Source of the DNA: Paracoccaceae bacterium
GTDB taxonomy: Bacteria > Pseudomonadota > Alphaproteobacteria > Rhodobacterales > Rhodobacteraceae
Assembly: GCA_026989055.1 (NCBI GenBank)
Contig: JALSKC010000010.1
Location: 1-44,597, forward strand
Length of the DNA stretch: 44,597 nt
Reading direction: 5' to 3'
Position numbers and translations under genes: made by a program. Of the stretch, positions 6,843-14,094 are shown in pieces (position 1 is the first letter of the stretch; every line of letters begins with the position of its first letter). The notes under the pieces are model-generated. The model had not been told where the DNA came from and made no database searches. It was given only the letters and a program-made list of their open reading frames with translations.

Positions 6843-9104
6843 CTAGCCGCATCTGGAATGCCCGCAGCTTGCGCAGGTCATGCAGCCCTCGACCATCCGC
6901 ATGTCATAGCTGCCGCAGGCCGAGCACGACGGCCCGCGCCTCCCGCCGATATTCACCACTTGCGCCCGCGGGTCGGACTTGAGCCCCATGCCCTCGCCGT
7001 CGATGAAGCCGATTCCGATCAGGTGGCGCTCGATCACCCCGCCGATGGCGGCCAGGATCGAGGGGATGTATTTCCCCTCCATCCAGGCGCCGCCGCGCGG
7101 GTCGAAAACCGCCTTCAGCTCCTCGACCACGAAGGACACATCGCCGCCGCGGCGGAACACGGCGCTGATCATCCGCGTCAGCGCCACCGTCCAGGCAAAA
7201 TGCTCCATGTTCTTTGAGTTGATGAACACCTCGAACGGACGGCGGCGACCGCCCGCCACAATGTCGTTGATGGTAATGTAGATGGCATGCTCGCTGTCCG
7301 GCCAGCGCAGCTTGTAGGTGGTTCCTTCCAGCTCCTGCGGGCGCTCCAGAGGTTCGGAAATATAGACGACATCCGCGCCGTTGTCGGCCTCGGGCGCCCC
7401 CTCCGAGCGTTCGGAAACCGAAAGCACGGAGCCGGTCACCGGGTTCGGCCGGTAGGTGGTGCAGCCCTTGCAGCCCTGCTCCCAGGCCTGCAGGTAGACA
7501 TCCCTGAAATCTTCGAACGGAATGTCCTCGGGGCAGTTGATCGTCTTGGAAATCGACGAATCCACCCATTTCTGGGCGGCCGCCTGCATCCGCACATGTT
7601 CCGCCGGGGTCAGGGCCTGGGCATCCACGAAATGCGCAGGCAGCGCCCGTTCGCCGAAGCGTTCGCGCCACAGCTGCACGGCATAGTCCACGACTTCCTC
7701 TTCGCTGCGGCTGCCGTCCTCCTGCAGCACCTTGCGCCGGTAGCTGTAGGCGAAGACCGGCTCGATTCCGGAGGAGACGTTGCCGGCGTAAAGGCTGATC
7801 GTGCCGGTGGGCGCGATCGAGGTGAGCAGCGCGTTGCGGATGCCGTGCGCGCGCACCGCCTGCCGCACGTCCTCGTCCATCCGGGCCATGTTGCCGCTTG
7901 CCAGGTAGGGCGCGGCCTCGAACAGGGGGAACGCGCCCTTTTCGCGGGCCAGATCGACCGATGCCAGGTAGGCGGCGCGGGCGATCCGGTGCAGCCAGTC
8001 TTCCGTCCGGCTTGCCGCCTCCTCGGTGCCATAGCGCAGACCCACCATGAGCAGCGCATCCGCGAGCCCGGTCACCCCCAGACCGATCCGTCGCTTGGCG
8101 CGGGCCTCCTGTTCCTGCTGCGGCAGCGGAAAGCGCGAAACGTCGATCACGTTGTCCATCATCCGCACGGCAATGCGAACGAGCGGCTCCAGGGCGTCAA
8201 TGTCGAGGGCCGCCGACTTGCCGAACGGATCCCTGACCAGGCGCGCCAGGTTGATCGACCCGAGCAGACAGGCGCCGTAGGGCGGAAGCGGCTGTTCGCC
8301 GCAGGGGTTGGTGGCGCGGATTTCCTCGCACCAGGCCAGGTTGTTCATCGCGTTGATCCGGTCGATGAAGATCACGCCGGGTTCGGCGAAATCGTAGGTC
8401 GAGCGGATGATCCGGTTCCACAGGTCGCGGGCCTGAACGGTCCGGTAGATCCTGCCGCCGAACCTGAGGTCCCAGCCCCTGTCCTCCTTCACCGCATCCA
8501 TGAAGGCGTCCGAAACCAGCACCGAAAGGTTGAAGTTGCGCAGCCGGGCCGGGTCGGACTTGGCGGTGATGAAATCCTCGATGTCGGGGTGGTCGCAGGC
8601 CATCGTCGCCATCATCGCCCCGCGCCGGCTGCCCGCCGACATGATGGTGCGGCACATGGCGTCCCAGACGTCCATGAAGGAAAGCGGCCCCGAGGCATCG
8701 GCCGCCACCCCCTTCACATCCGCCCCCCGGGGGCGGATCGTCGAAAAGTCGTAACCGATCCCGCCGCCCTGCTGCATGGTCAGCGCCGCTTCCTTCAGCA
8801 TGTCGAATATCCCGCCCATGCTGTCGGGGATCGTGCCCATCACGAAACAGTTGAACAGCGTGACGCTGCGCCCGGTGCCGGCGCCGGCCAGGATGCGCCC
8901 CGCCGGCAGGAACTTGAAATCCTCGAGCGCCTCGTGGAAACGCCCTTCCCAGAGCGCCGGATCGGCCTCGCAGGCGGCCAGGGCCCGGGCGACCCGCCGC
9001 CAGCTGTCCTCGACGCTCTGGTCGATCGGGGTGCCGTCCGCCGCCTTCAGACGGTATTTCATGTTCCAGATCCGTTCGGCGATCGGGGCGGAAAAGCGGC
9101 TCAT
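6843..9104 (-). CDS. nrdJ: Adenosylcobalamin-dependent (class II) ribonucleotide reductase
   Basis: A protein of 753 aa that reduces ribonucleotides to deoxyribonucleotides with a radical generated from adenosylcobalamin, so it works with or without oxygen. The NPCGE motif is at 266-270 with the likely thiyl Cys268; Cys279, 11 residues later, and Cys86 (FNCFVMG) would be the redox pair, by analogy with the spacing in the Thermotoga enzyme. The C-terminus has a Cys-rich tail (CSACGS...CMTCASCGHSRC) as in related enzymes, probably for re-reduction or metal binding. Start 9104 has AGGAG upstream. It has its own promoter. No NrdR box or cobalamin riboswitch was seen. The cobalamin genes cobS and cobT lie 17 kb away in this window. 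Confidence 0.95.
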   Translation of the reverse strand: MSRFSAPIAERIWNMKYRLKAADGTPIDQSVEDSWRRVARALAACEADPALWEGRFHEALEDFKFLPAGRILAGAGTGRSVTLFNCFVMGTIPDSMGGIFDMLKEAALTMQQGGGIGYDFSTIRPRGADVKGVAADASGPLSFMDVWDAMCRTIMSAGSRRGAMMATMACDHPDIEDFITAKSDPARLRNFNLSVLVSDAFMDAVKEDRGWDLRFGGRIYRTVQARDLWNRIIRSTYDFAEPGVIFIDRINAMNNLAWCEEIRATNPCGEQPLPPYGACLLGSINLARLVRDPFGKSAALDIDALEPLVRIAVRMMDNVIDVSRFPLPQQEQEARAKRRIGLGVTGLADALLMVGLRYGTEEAASRTEDWLHRIARAAYLASVDLAREKGAFPLFEAAPYLASGNMARMDEDVRQAVRAHGIRNALLTSIAPTGTISLYAGNVSSGIEPVFAYSYRRKVLQEDGSRSEEEVVDYAVQLWRERFGERALPAHFVDAQALTPAEHVRMQAAAQKWVDSSISKTINCPEDIPFEDFRDVYLQAWEQGCKGCTTYRPNPVTGSVLSVSERSEGAPEADNGADVVYISEPLERPQELEGTTYKLRWPDSEHAIYITINDIVAGGRRRPFEVFINSKNMEHFAWTVALTRMISAVFRRGGDVSFVVEELKAVFDPRGGAWMEGKYIPSILAAIGGVIERHLIGIGFIDGEGMGLKSDPRAQVVNIGGRRGPSCSACGSYDMRMVEGCMTCASCGHSRCG

Positions 9105-9189
9105 GGCGCGCTCCTGTCTGCTTGGGCCGGCTGGCGCGACGAACCGGGCGGCGCGGTGGCATGACGCCGCGCGCGGGGCGCGGGCGGAA

Positions 9190-9218
9190 ACGATACGCCC
9201 AAAGCCGCACCCGGTCAA
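9190..9218 (-). promoter_or_regulatory. nrdJ promoter (TTGACC-17-TATCGT)
   Basis: On the minus strand TTGACC (9213-9218) and TATCGT (9190-9195) are separated by 17 nt. The start codon is about 85 nt downstream. It lies back to back with the predicted DUF1489 promoter at 9229-9256. Confidence 0.6.
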
Positions 9219-9228
9219 TCTGCGCGGG

Positions 9229-9256
9229 TTGCCCCGGTTGCGGAAGGTGCTAGGCT
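9229..9256 (+). promoter_or_regulatory. DUF1489 gene promoter (TTGCCC-16-TAGGCT)
   Basis: TTGCCC at 9229-9234, a 16-nt spacer, and TAGGCT at 9251-9256. The sequence TTGCCCCGG around the -35 is shared with the predicted hisS promoter at 13720-13748. The 5' leader would be about 115 nt. Confidence 0.45.
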
Positions 9257-9360
9257 GCGGCGGTGCGCATGCGGGCTGCGTGCCGGGACGCCGGGAGCAT
9301 GAAGGGGGCCTGGCGGCAGGATGGGCGGGTGTCGCAATGCGTGAATGTGGCGGAACCAGT

Positions 9361-9394
9361 ATGGCGAAACACGTGAGATGGCGAAACACGTGAA
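9361..9394 (+). repeat. 17-bp tandem duplication over the DUF1489 start codon
   Basis: atggcgaaacacgtgag (9361-9377) is followed directly by atggcgaaacacgtgaa (9378-9394), 16 of 17 identical. The second copy carries the start of the DUF1489 gene. The ATG of the first copy is out of frame and opens a 10-codon mini-ORF (MAKHVRWRNT) that stops at 9391-9393, inside the real gene. Confidence 0.95.
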
Positions 9395-9803
9395 TCTCGT
9401 GAAGCTGTGCGTGGGGATCGTCTCGGTCGAACAGCTGCTCGAATACCGCGCCCGCCATTACGCGCCGGGAGAGCCGAATCGCCACGTTACCCGCATGTTC
9501 CCGCGCCGCGCGGCGGAAGTCCTGGCCGGCGGGTCGCTCTACTGGGTGATCGGAGGGATGATACGGGTGCGCCAGAGGGTCATCGGGCTCGAGGAAGAGA
9601 CCGGCGCCGACGGCATCCGCCGCTGCGCCATCGTCATGGATCCGGTGCTGATCCGCACCGCCCCGGCCCCGCGCCGCCCCTTCCAGGGCTGGCGCTACCT
9701 GGCGCCCGAAAACGCGCCGCCCGATCTGCCGCCGGGAAGGGCGGACGATTCCGCGCTGCCGCCGGGGCTGAGTGCGGCGCTGAACGAAATCGGGCTGCGC
9801 TGA
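9378..9803 (+). CDS. DUF1489 family protein
   Basis: A protein of 141 aa of unknown function, conserved in alphaproteobacteria. It begins MAKHVNLVKLCVGIVSVEQL, which fits the family start (xLIKLCVGxxSVExL), followed by TRMFPRRAAEVLAGGSLYWVIGG and RQRVIGLEEE, and a C-terminal PFQGWRYLAPENAPPDL block. I took 9378 as start because the protein then aligns with the family from its first residues; an in-frame ATG at 9345 would add 11 odd residues (MWRNQYGETRE). No good Shine-Dalgarno is visible, only GTGAG. The start region has been tandemly duplicated, see the repeat at 9361. The gene is convergent with the HAD gene. Confidence 0.85.
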   Translation: MAKHVNLVKLCVGIVSVEQLLEYRARHYAPGEPNRHVTRMFPRRAAEVLAGGSLYWVIGGMIRVRQRVIGLEEETGADGIRRCAIVMDPVLIRTAPAPRRPFQGWRYLAPENAPPDLPPGRADDSALPPGLSAALNEIGLR

Positions 9804-9812
9804 GCAGGAGCG

Positions 9813-10427
9813 TCAGAGGATTTCCGCCAGCCGTCGGGCAAGTTCCCGGTGCCCGTCTTCGGAGAAGTGGTGCACCTGCCAGCCGCAGGCGGCCGCGGCC
9901 TCGACATTTTCGGCATAGTCGTCGACGAACAGGATCTGCTCCGGCGCCAGGGCGAGCTCGGCCTCGATCGCGCGGAAATAGGCCGGATCGGGTTTCGCCA
10001 CCCCCATCCGCCCCGAGGAGAACAGCCGCTCGACCCGGGCGGCAAAGCCCATTTCGTTCTCGATGTAGGCCGAGCGGCGGTGCTCGTTGTTGGTGGCGAT
10101 CACCTGGCGCAGCCCGGCCGCGGCGGCGCGCTCCATCAGCGCCAGCATCTCCGGGCAGGGGCGCGCGTCGGTTTCGAACCAGTAGTCCAGCAGTTCCTGC
10201 GGGTCCGAGCGCCGGCCCACGTGATCGTAGAAGCGCTGCAGCCGGTGCAGCAGGTCTTCCTCGCCGCGCATGATCGGCCAGAAGCCGTCGGCGAACATGA
10301 ATTCCTCGAAGGCGCGCCGGTCGATGCCGAAGGCCTCCAGGTGATCCTGCCAGACGAAGCGCCCGTTCACCACGTTGCGGTTCAGCACCCCGTCGAAATC
10401 CCAGGCGATGCAGCGGATGCGGTGCAT
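9813..10427 (-). CDS. HAD-superfamily hydrolase (subfamily IA-like)
   Basis: A protein of 204 aa, probably a phosphatase. Motif I is WDFDGVL with Asp10 and Asp12, motif II ATNNEHR, motif III GVAKPDPAYF, motif IV FVDDYAEN; all catalytic positions are present. A cap-like insertion (residues 20-90) is rich in aromatic residues (FMFADGFWPIM). It starts 3 nt after the stop of hisG, so it is the last gene of the hisS-hisZ-hisG operon. The substrate cannot be read from the sequence. Its place in a histidine operon makes histidinol-phosphate a candidate, but HAD proteins of this kind have many substrates. Confidence 0.85.
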   Translation of the reverse strand: MHRIRCIAWDFDGVLNRNVVNGRFVWQDHLEAFGIDRRAFEEFMFADGFWPIMRGEEDLLHRLQRFYDHVGRRSDPQELLDYWFETDARPCPEMLALMERAAAAGLRQVIATNNEHRRSAYIENEMGFAARVERLFSSGRMGVAKPDPAYFRAIEAELALAPEQILFVDDYAENVEAAAACGWQVHHFSEDGHRELARRLAEIL

Positions 10428-10430
10428 CGC

Positions 10431-11123
10431 CTACAGCCCCAGCCGGGCGAGCAGCGCGCGCCGGATCTCCGCCTGTCCGGCGCTCAGCCGCGCCTCGGGC
10501 AGGGCGAAAAGCGTCGCCTGGCTGGAATGGATCAGCCCGTCGTCGAGCACCTTCAGGTGGTTGGCGCCGAGCGTCTCGCCGGTCGAGGTGATGTCGGCGA
10601 TCGCCTCGGCGGTCTCGTTCTTCACCGTGCCTTCGGTGGCGCCCTGGCTGTCCACCAGCTGGTAATCCGCCACCCCGTGCGCACGCAGGAAATCGCGCAC
10701 CAGGCGGTGATACTTGGTGGCGATCCGCAGCCGGAACCCGTGGTTGGCCCGGAACTGCGCGGCCACCGCGTCGAGATCGTCGAGAATGTTCACATCGACC
10801 CAGGCCGCGGGCACCGCCAGCACCAGGTCGGCCCGTCCGAAGCCGAGCCCCGAGAGCGCCTCGATCCGGCTGTCCCAGCGCGCCAGCTTCTCGCGGACGA
10901 GATCCGATCCGGTCACCCCCAGATGCACCCGCCCGGCGGCCAGTTCGCGCGGGATTTCGCCCGCCGACAGCAGCACCAGTTCGACCCCCGGCGCGCCCTC
11001 GACCGCACCGGCATATTCGCGCGCCGAGCCGGTGCGGCGCAGACCGACGCCGCGCGCGGCGAACCACTCGAAGGTCTTGTCCATCAGCCGCCCCTTGGAG
11101 GGCACCGCCAGCTTGATCGTCAT
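10431..11123 (-). CDS. hisG: ATP phosphoribosyltransferase, short form
   Basis: A protein of 230 aa that catalyses the first step of histidine synthesis (ATP + PRPP). It begins MTIKLAVPSKGRLMDKT and contains GVTGSDLV and the PRPP-site-like stretch DITSTGETLGANHL. It lacks the C-terminal ACT-like regulatory domain of the long form, so it needs HisZ, which is encoded directly upstream. I chose the ATG at 11123 (GGAG 9 nt upstream, 4-nt ATGA overlap with hisZ) over a GTG at 11132. Feedback control by histidine would act through the HisG-HisZ complex. Confidence 0.95.
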   Translation of the reverse strand: MTIKLAVPSKGRLMDKTFEWFAARGVGLRRTGSAREYAGAVEGAPGVELVLLSAGEIPRELAAGRVHLGVTGSDLVREKLARWDSRIEALSGLGFGRADLVLAVPAAWVDVNILDDLDAVAAQFRANHGFRLRIATKYHRLVRDFLRAHGVADYQLVDSQGATEGTVKNETAEAIADITSTGETLGANHLKVLDDGLIHSSQATLFALPEARLSAGQAEIRRALLARLGL

Positions 11124-12199
11124 GGCGCGCACTCCATCAGCAGCGCCGGGCGGATCACGCCGCCCACGGCCGGGATCGAGCGCCCCTGCCCCAGAACCCG
11201 GGTCAGCGCGTCATAGCGCCCGCCGGTGGCAACCGGCGGCAGATCGGGCCGGTCCTCGGCGTAGAAGCCGAAAACGAAACCGTCGTAATACTCCATCGAA
11301 CTGCGCCCGTAGCTGGCTTCGAAATCCAGCGCCTCCACGTCGATGCCGCGCCCATCCAGCGCCTCCAGCCGGGCGGCCAGGGTGGCGACGCTTCCGCTCA
11401 GCGACGGCATGTCGCGGGCGATCTCCTGCAGGGCGGCCAGGGCTGCGGGCGCCTTGGCGGCAAGGCCCAGGATCCGGTCGAGCAGCTCGGTTTCGCCGGC
11501 GCCGATGGGGGGCTCGTGCGCATCGGCCCGCAGCGCCGCGATGCGCTCGGCGATCTCGTCTGCCCGGCGCAGCCCGATCAGCGGGGTTGCGCGTGCCATC
11601 GGGTCGGCTTCGGCCAGCAGGCGGGCGCGGCTTTCGGGCACCGGCAGCTTGCCGCTGTAGCGATCCAGGAGCGCGCGGAACCGCGCCGGGCGCCAGATGT
11701 GGCGCAGCAGCGCGGCCTTGCGCCGGTCGCTGGTATCGAGCCCGCGCACGGCGGCCATGAGGATCCCCATGTCGCCGGTGGCAGCGCGCAGGCGGTATCC
11801 TTCAAGCGCCTGAAAAATCAGCGAAAACACCTCGGCATCTGCCGCGGGCGGGTCGGTGCGATCGAACACCTCGTACCCCACCTGGATGTATTCGCTGGCC
11901 CGCCCGGCCCCGTCTTCCTGCTGGCGGAACACCACCCCGCTGTAGGTGTAGCGCGCTGGCTCGGCCCCGTTCTGCATGTGCATCTGCACCACCGGCACGG
12001 TGAAATCCGGGCGCAGCATGCGTTCGCCCGCCAGCGGGTCATGGGTGACGAAGGCACGGGCGCGGATGTCCTCGCCGTAAAGGTCCAGCAGGGTTTCGGC
12101 GGGTTGCAGGATGTCGGCCTCGATCACCTGCGCGCCGGCCGCCTGGAACAGGGCCTGCAGCGCGGCGGCCTTTTCGCGGATCGCGGCGCGCGCGGGCAT
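11120..12199 (-). CDS. hisZ: ATP phosphoribosyltransferase regulatory subunit
   Basis: A protein of 359 aa, a HisRS-like paralogue without tRNA charging activity that forms the hetero-octamer with short HisG. It keeps class II synthetase-like blocks: MLRPDFTVPVVQMHM, RYTYSGVVFRQQ, and a degenerate late motif PPVATGGRYDALTRVLG. Its start overlaps the hisS stop by 1 nt (TGATG) and its stop overlaps the hisG start by 4 nt, so hisS, hisZ and hisG are translationally coupled. Confidence 0.93.
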   Translation of the reverse strand: MPARAAIREKAAALQALFQAAGAQVIEADILQPAETLLDLYGEDIRARAFVTHDPLAGERMLRPDFTVPVVQMHMQNGAEPARYTYSGVVFRQQEDGAGRASEYIQVGYEVFDRTDPPAADAEVFSLIFQALEGYRLRAATGDMGILMAAVRGLDTSDRRKAALLRHIWRPARFRALLDRYSGKLPVPESRARLLAEADPMARATPLIGLRRADEIAERIAALRADAHEPPIGAGETELLDRILGLAAKAPAALAALQEIARDMPSLSGSVATLAARLEALDGRGIDVEALDFEASYGRSSMEYYDGFVFGFYAEDRPDLPPVATGGRYDALTRVLGQGRSIPAVGGVIRPALLMECAP

Positions 12200-13689
12200 C
12201 AGTCCGCACGCGCCAGGATGCGGCGCACCCCGGCCACAAGATCGGCGCGCGCCACCTCGACCTGGGCGGGCTGTGCCTTCCACTCCTCCAGGCTGGCGCT
12301 TTCGGCAAGCTTCGCCCCCAGCACCAGATCCTTGAGCTGCACCACGCCGCGCGCGCGCTCGTCCTCGCCCGCGATCACCGCCACCGGCGCGCGGCGCCTG
12401 TCGGCGTATTTCAGCTGGTTGCCGAAGTTCTTCGGGTTGCCGAGATAGACTTCGGCCCGGATGCCGGCGCGGCGCAGCTCGGTCGCCATCGCCTGGTAAT
12501 CGGCCATGCGGGCGCGGTCCATCACCGTCACCACCACCGGCCCCGACGCTTCGGCCGCCGCGCCCGACCCCCTGGCGTGCAGCGCCGCCAGCAGCCGGTC
12601 CACGCCGATGGAAACCCCGGTGGCCGGCACCGCCTGCCCGGTGAAGCGCTTCACCAGGTCGTCGTAGCGCCCGCCGCCCGCGACCGAGCCGAACCGGCGC
12701 GCCCGGCCCCTTTCATCGGTGATCTCGAAGGTCAGTTCGGCCTCGAACACCGGGCCGGTGTAATAGCCGAGCCCGCGCACCACCGAGGGGTCGATCACGA
12801 TCCGGTCCGGCCCGTAGCCCTGGGCCTCCAGCAGCCCGGCGACGGTTTCCAGTTCGGCGATTCCCTCGGCGCCCACGGCCGACCCGCCCACCGCCGCGCG
12901 CAGCCTGGCAAGCGTTTCGGCGGCATCGGCGCCTTTCGAGGTGAGAAAGCCGATCACCGGTTCGGCCTGCGCTTCGCTCAGCCCGACCCCGTCGATATAG
13001 GCGCCCGAGGCATCGAGCCGCCCCTTGCCCAGCAGCGCGCGCACGCCCTCCTCGCCCACCTTGTCGAACTTGTCGATGCTGCGCAGGATGGCGTCGCGAT
13101 CGGCGCTGCCGGAGGGGTCCACCGCTTCCAGCACGCCGTTCAGGACCTTTCGGTTGTTGATGCGGATCACATAGTCGCCGCGGGCGATCCCTGCTGCCTC
13201 CAGCGCCTCGGCCAGCATGGCGCAGATCTCGGCATCCGCCGCCACCGAGGGCGCCCCCACCGTATCGGCATCGCACTGATAGAACTGGCGAAACCGCCCC
13301 GGCCCCGGCTTTTCGTTGCGCCAGACCGGGCCCATGGCATAGCGCCGGTAGGGGGTGGGCAGATCGTTGCGGAACTGCGCATAGACGCGCGCCAGCGGGG
13401 CGGTGAGATCGTAGCGCAGCGCCAGCCAGTCGCCCGGCTTGCCGGTCTCGCTTTCCTCCTGCCAGGCGAAGACGCCGGCGTTCGGGCGCTCCACGTCGGG
13501 CAGGAACTTGCCCAGCGCCTCGACCGTTTCCACGGCCGAGGTTTCGAGCGCGTCGAAGCCGTGGCGATGATAGACCTCGGCAATCCGCTCGAGCATGGCC
13601 TTGCGCTCGGTGACTTCCGCGCCGAAATAGTCGCGGAAGCCCTTGGGCGTCGCGGCCCTGGGCCGGGGCTGCTTCTTCACTTTGGCCAT
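12199..13689 (-). CDS. hisS: Histidyl-tRNA synthetase
   Basis: A protein of 496 aa, the long alphaproteobacterial type. Class II motifs are present: [10 protein letters not shown] at the N-terminus, [21 protein letters not shown] (motif 2), the histidine-binding [23 protein letters not shown] and [15 protein letters not shown] (motif 3). The anticodon-binding domain covers about the last 100 residues ([19 protein letters not shown]). It is the first gene of an operon with hisZ, hisG and the HAD gene, pairing histidine charging with histidine synthesis. Confidence 0.97.
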   Translation of the reverse strand: MAKVKKQPRPRAATPKGFRDYFGAEVTERKAMLERIAEVYHRHGFDALETSAVETVEALGKFLPDVERPNAGVFAWQEESETGKPGDWLALRYDLTAPLARVYAQFRNDLPTPYRRYAMGPVWRNEKPGPGRFRQFYQCDADTVGAPSVAADAEICAMLAEALEAAGIARGDYVIRINNRKVLNGVLEAVDPSGSADRDAILRSIDKFDKVGEEGVRALLGKGRLDASGAYIDGVGLSEAQAEPVIGFLTSKGADAAETLARLRAAVGGSAVGAEGIAELETVAGLLEAQGYGPDRIVIDPSVVRGLGYYTGPVFEAELTFEITDERGRARRFGSVAGGGRYDDLVKRFTGQAVPATGVSIGVDRLLAALHARGSGAAAEASGPVVVTVMDRARMADYQAMATELRRAGIRAEVYLGNPKNFGNQLKYADRRRAPVAVIAGEDERARGVVQLKDLVLGAKLAESASLEEWKAQPAQVEVARADLVAGVRRILARAD

Positions 13690-13719
13690 TGCGCTGCCTT
13701 GCCTTTCCCGTTGGCGGGC

Positions 13720-13748
13720 GGTCTAGCGAAAAGGGGTTGCCGGGGCAA
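13720..13748 (-). promoter_or_regulatory. hisS-hisZ-hisG operon promoter (TTGCCC-17-TAGACC)
   Basis: On the minus strand TTGCCC (13743-13748) and TAGACC (13720-13725) are 17 nt apart, and the hisS start is about 30 nt downstream of the -10. The -35 region TTGCCCCGG is the same as in the predicted DUF1489 promoter. Confidence 0.55.
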
Positions 13749-13822
13749 GCGGGCAAAGGAGCGGGCAGCGAGGGAAGCGAGGGAGCGGACGGAGGAGCGC
13801 GAAGATGGGAGCGCGAAGATGG
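13743..13822. repeat. Cluster of three tandem duplications (8, 9 and 14 bp) before slyX
   Basis: Three separate tandem pairs in 80 bp: gggcaagc/gggcaaag at 13743-13758 (7 of 8 identical), agcgaggga x2 at 13767-13784 (perfect), and gagcgcgaagatgg x2 at 13795-13822 (perfect). The last one contains the slyX start codon. The ATG of its first copy (13805) is out of frame and opens a 9-codon mini-ORF (MGARRWTNG) stopping at 13832-13834. Confidence 0.95.
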
Positions 13823-14025
13823 ACGAACGGGTGACGAAGCTGGAAGAGCTGACGGCGCATCTGACGCACCTGGTGGAGGAGCTTTCCGACGAGGTGGCGC
13901 GCCAGAACGGCGAGATCGACCGGCTGACCCGGCGGCTGGAAATGATCATGCGGCGCGAGGCCGAGCGCGAGATGGACGCCGGCGGCAGCGTGCCGCTGGC
14001 CGACCGCAAGCCGCCGCACTGGTGA
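13819..14025 (+). CDS. slyX: SlyX family protein
   Basis: A small protein of 68 aa. It is almost wholly a coiled coil (ELTAHLTHLVEELSDEVARQNGEIDRLTRRLEMIM) and ends with the family's PLADRKPPHW signature. The role of SlyX is unknown. The start is the ATG of the second copy of a 14-bp tandem duplication; GAGCGCGA upstream is a weak ribosome site. The gene is divergent from hisS and convergent with dnaE. Confidence 0.9.
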   Translation: MDERVTKLEELTAHLTHLVEELSDEVARQNGEIDRLTRRLEMIMRREAEREMDAGGSVPLADRKPPHW

Positions 14026-14094
14026 AGCCGTTGCCGAAGCTGCCGCCGAAGCCGCTGCGCCGGCCCGGCGCGGGCAGGAAGACGGCGCCGGCGG

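Noticed and set aside
9105-9377. Cobalamin riboswitch before nrdJ
   Set aside because: I found no B12-box-like sequence (GCCACTG) or long structured leader between the promoter and nrdJ, and the leader is only about 80 nt.
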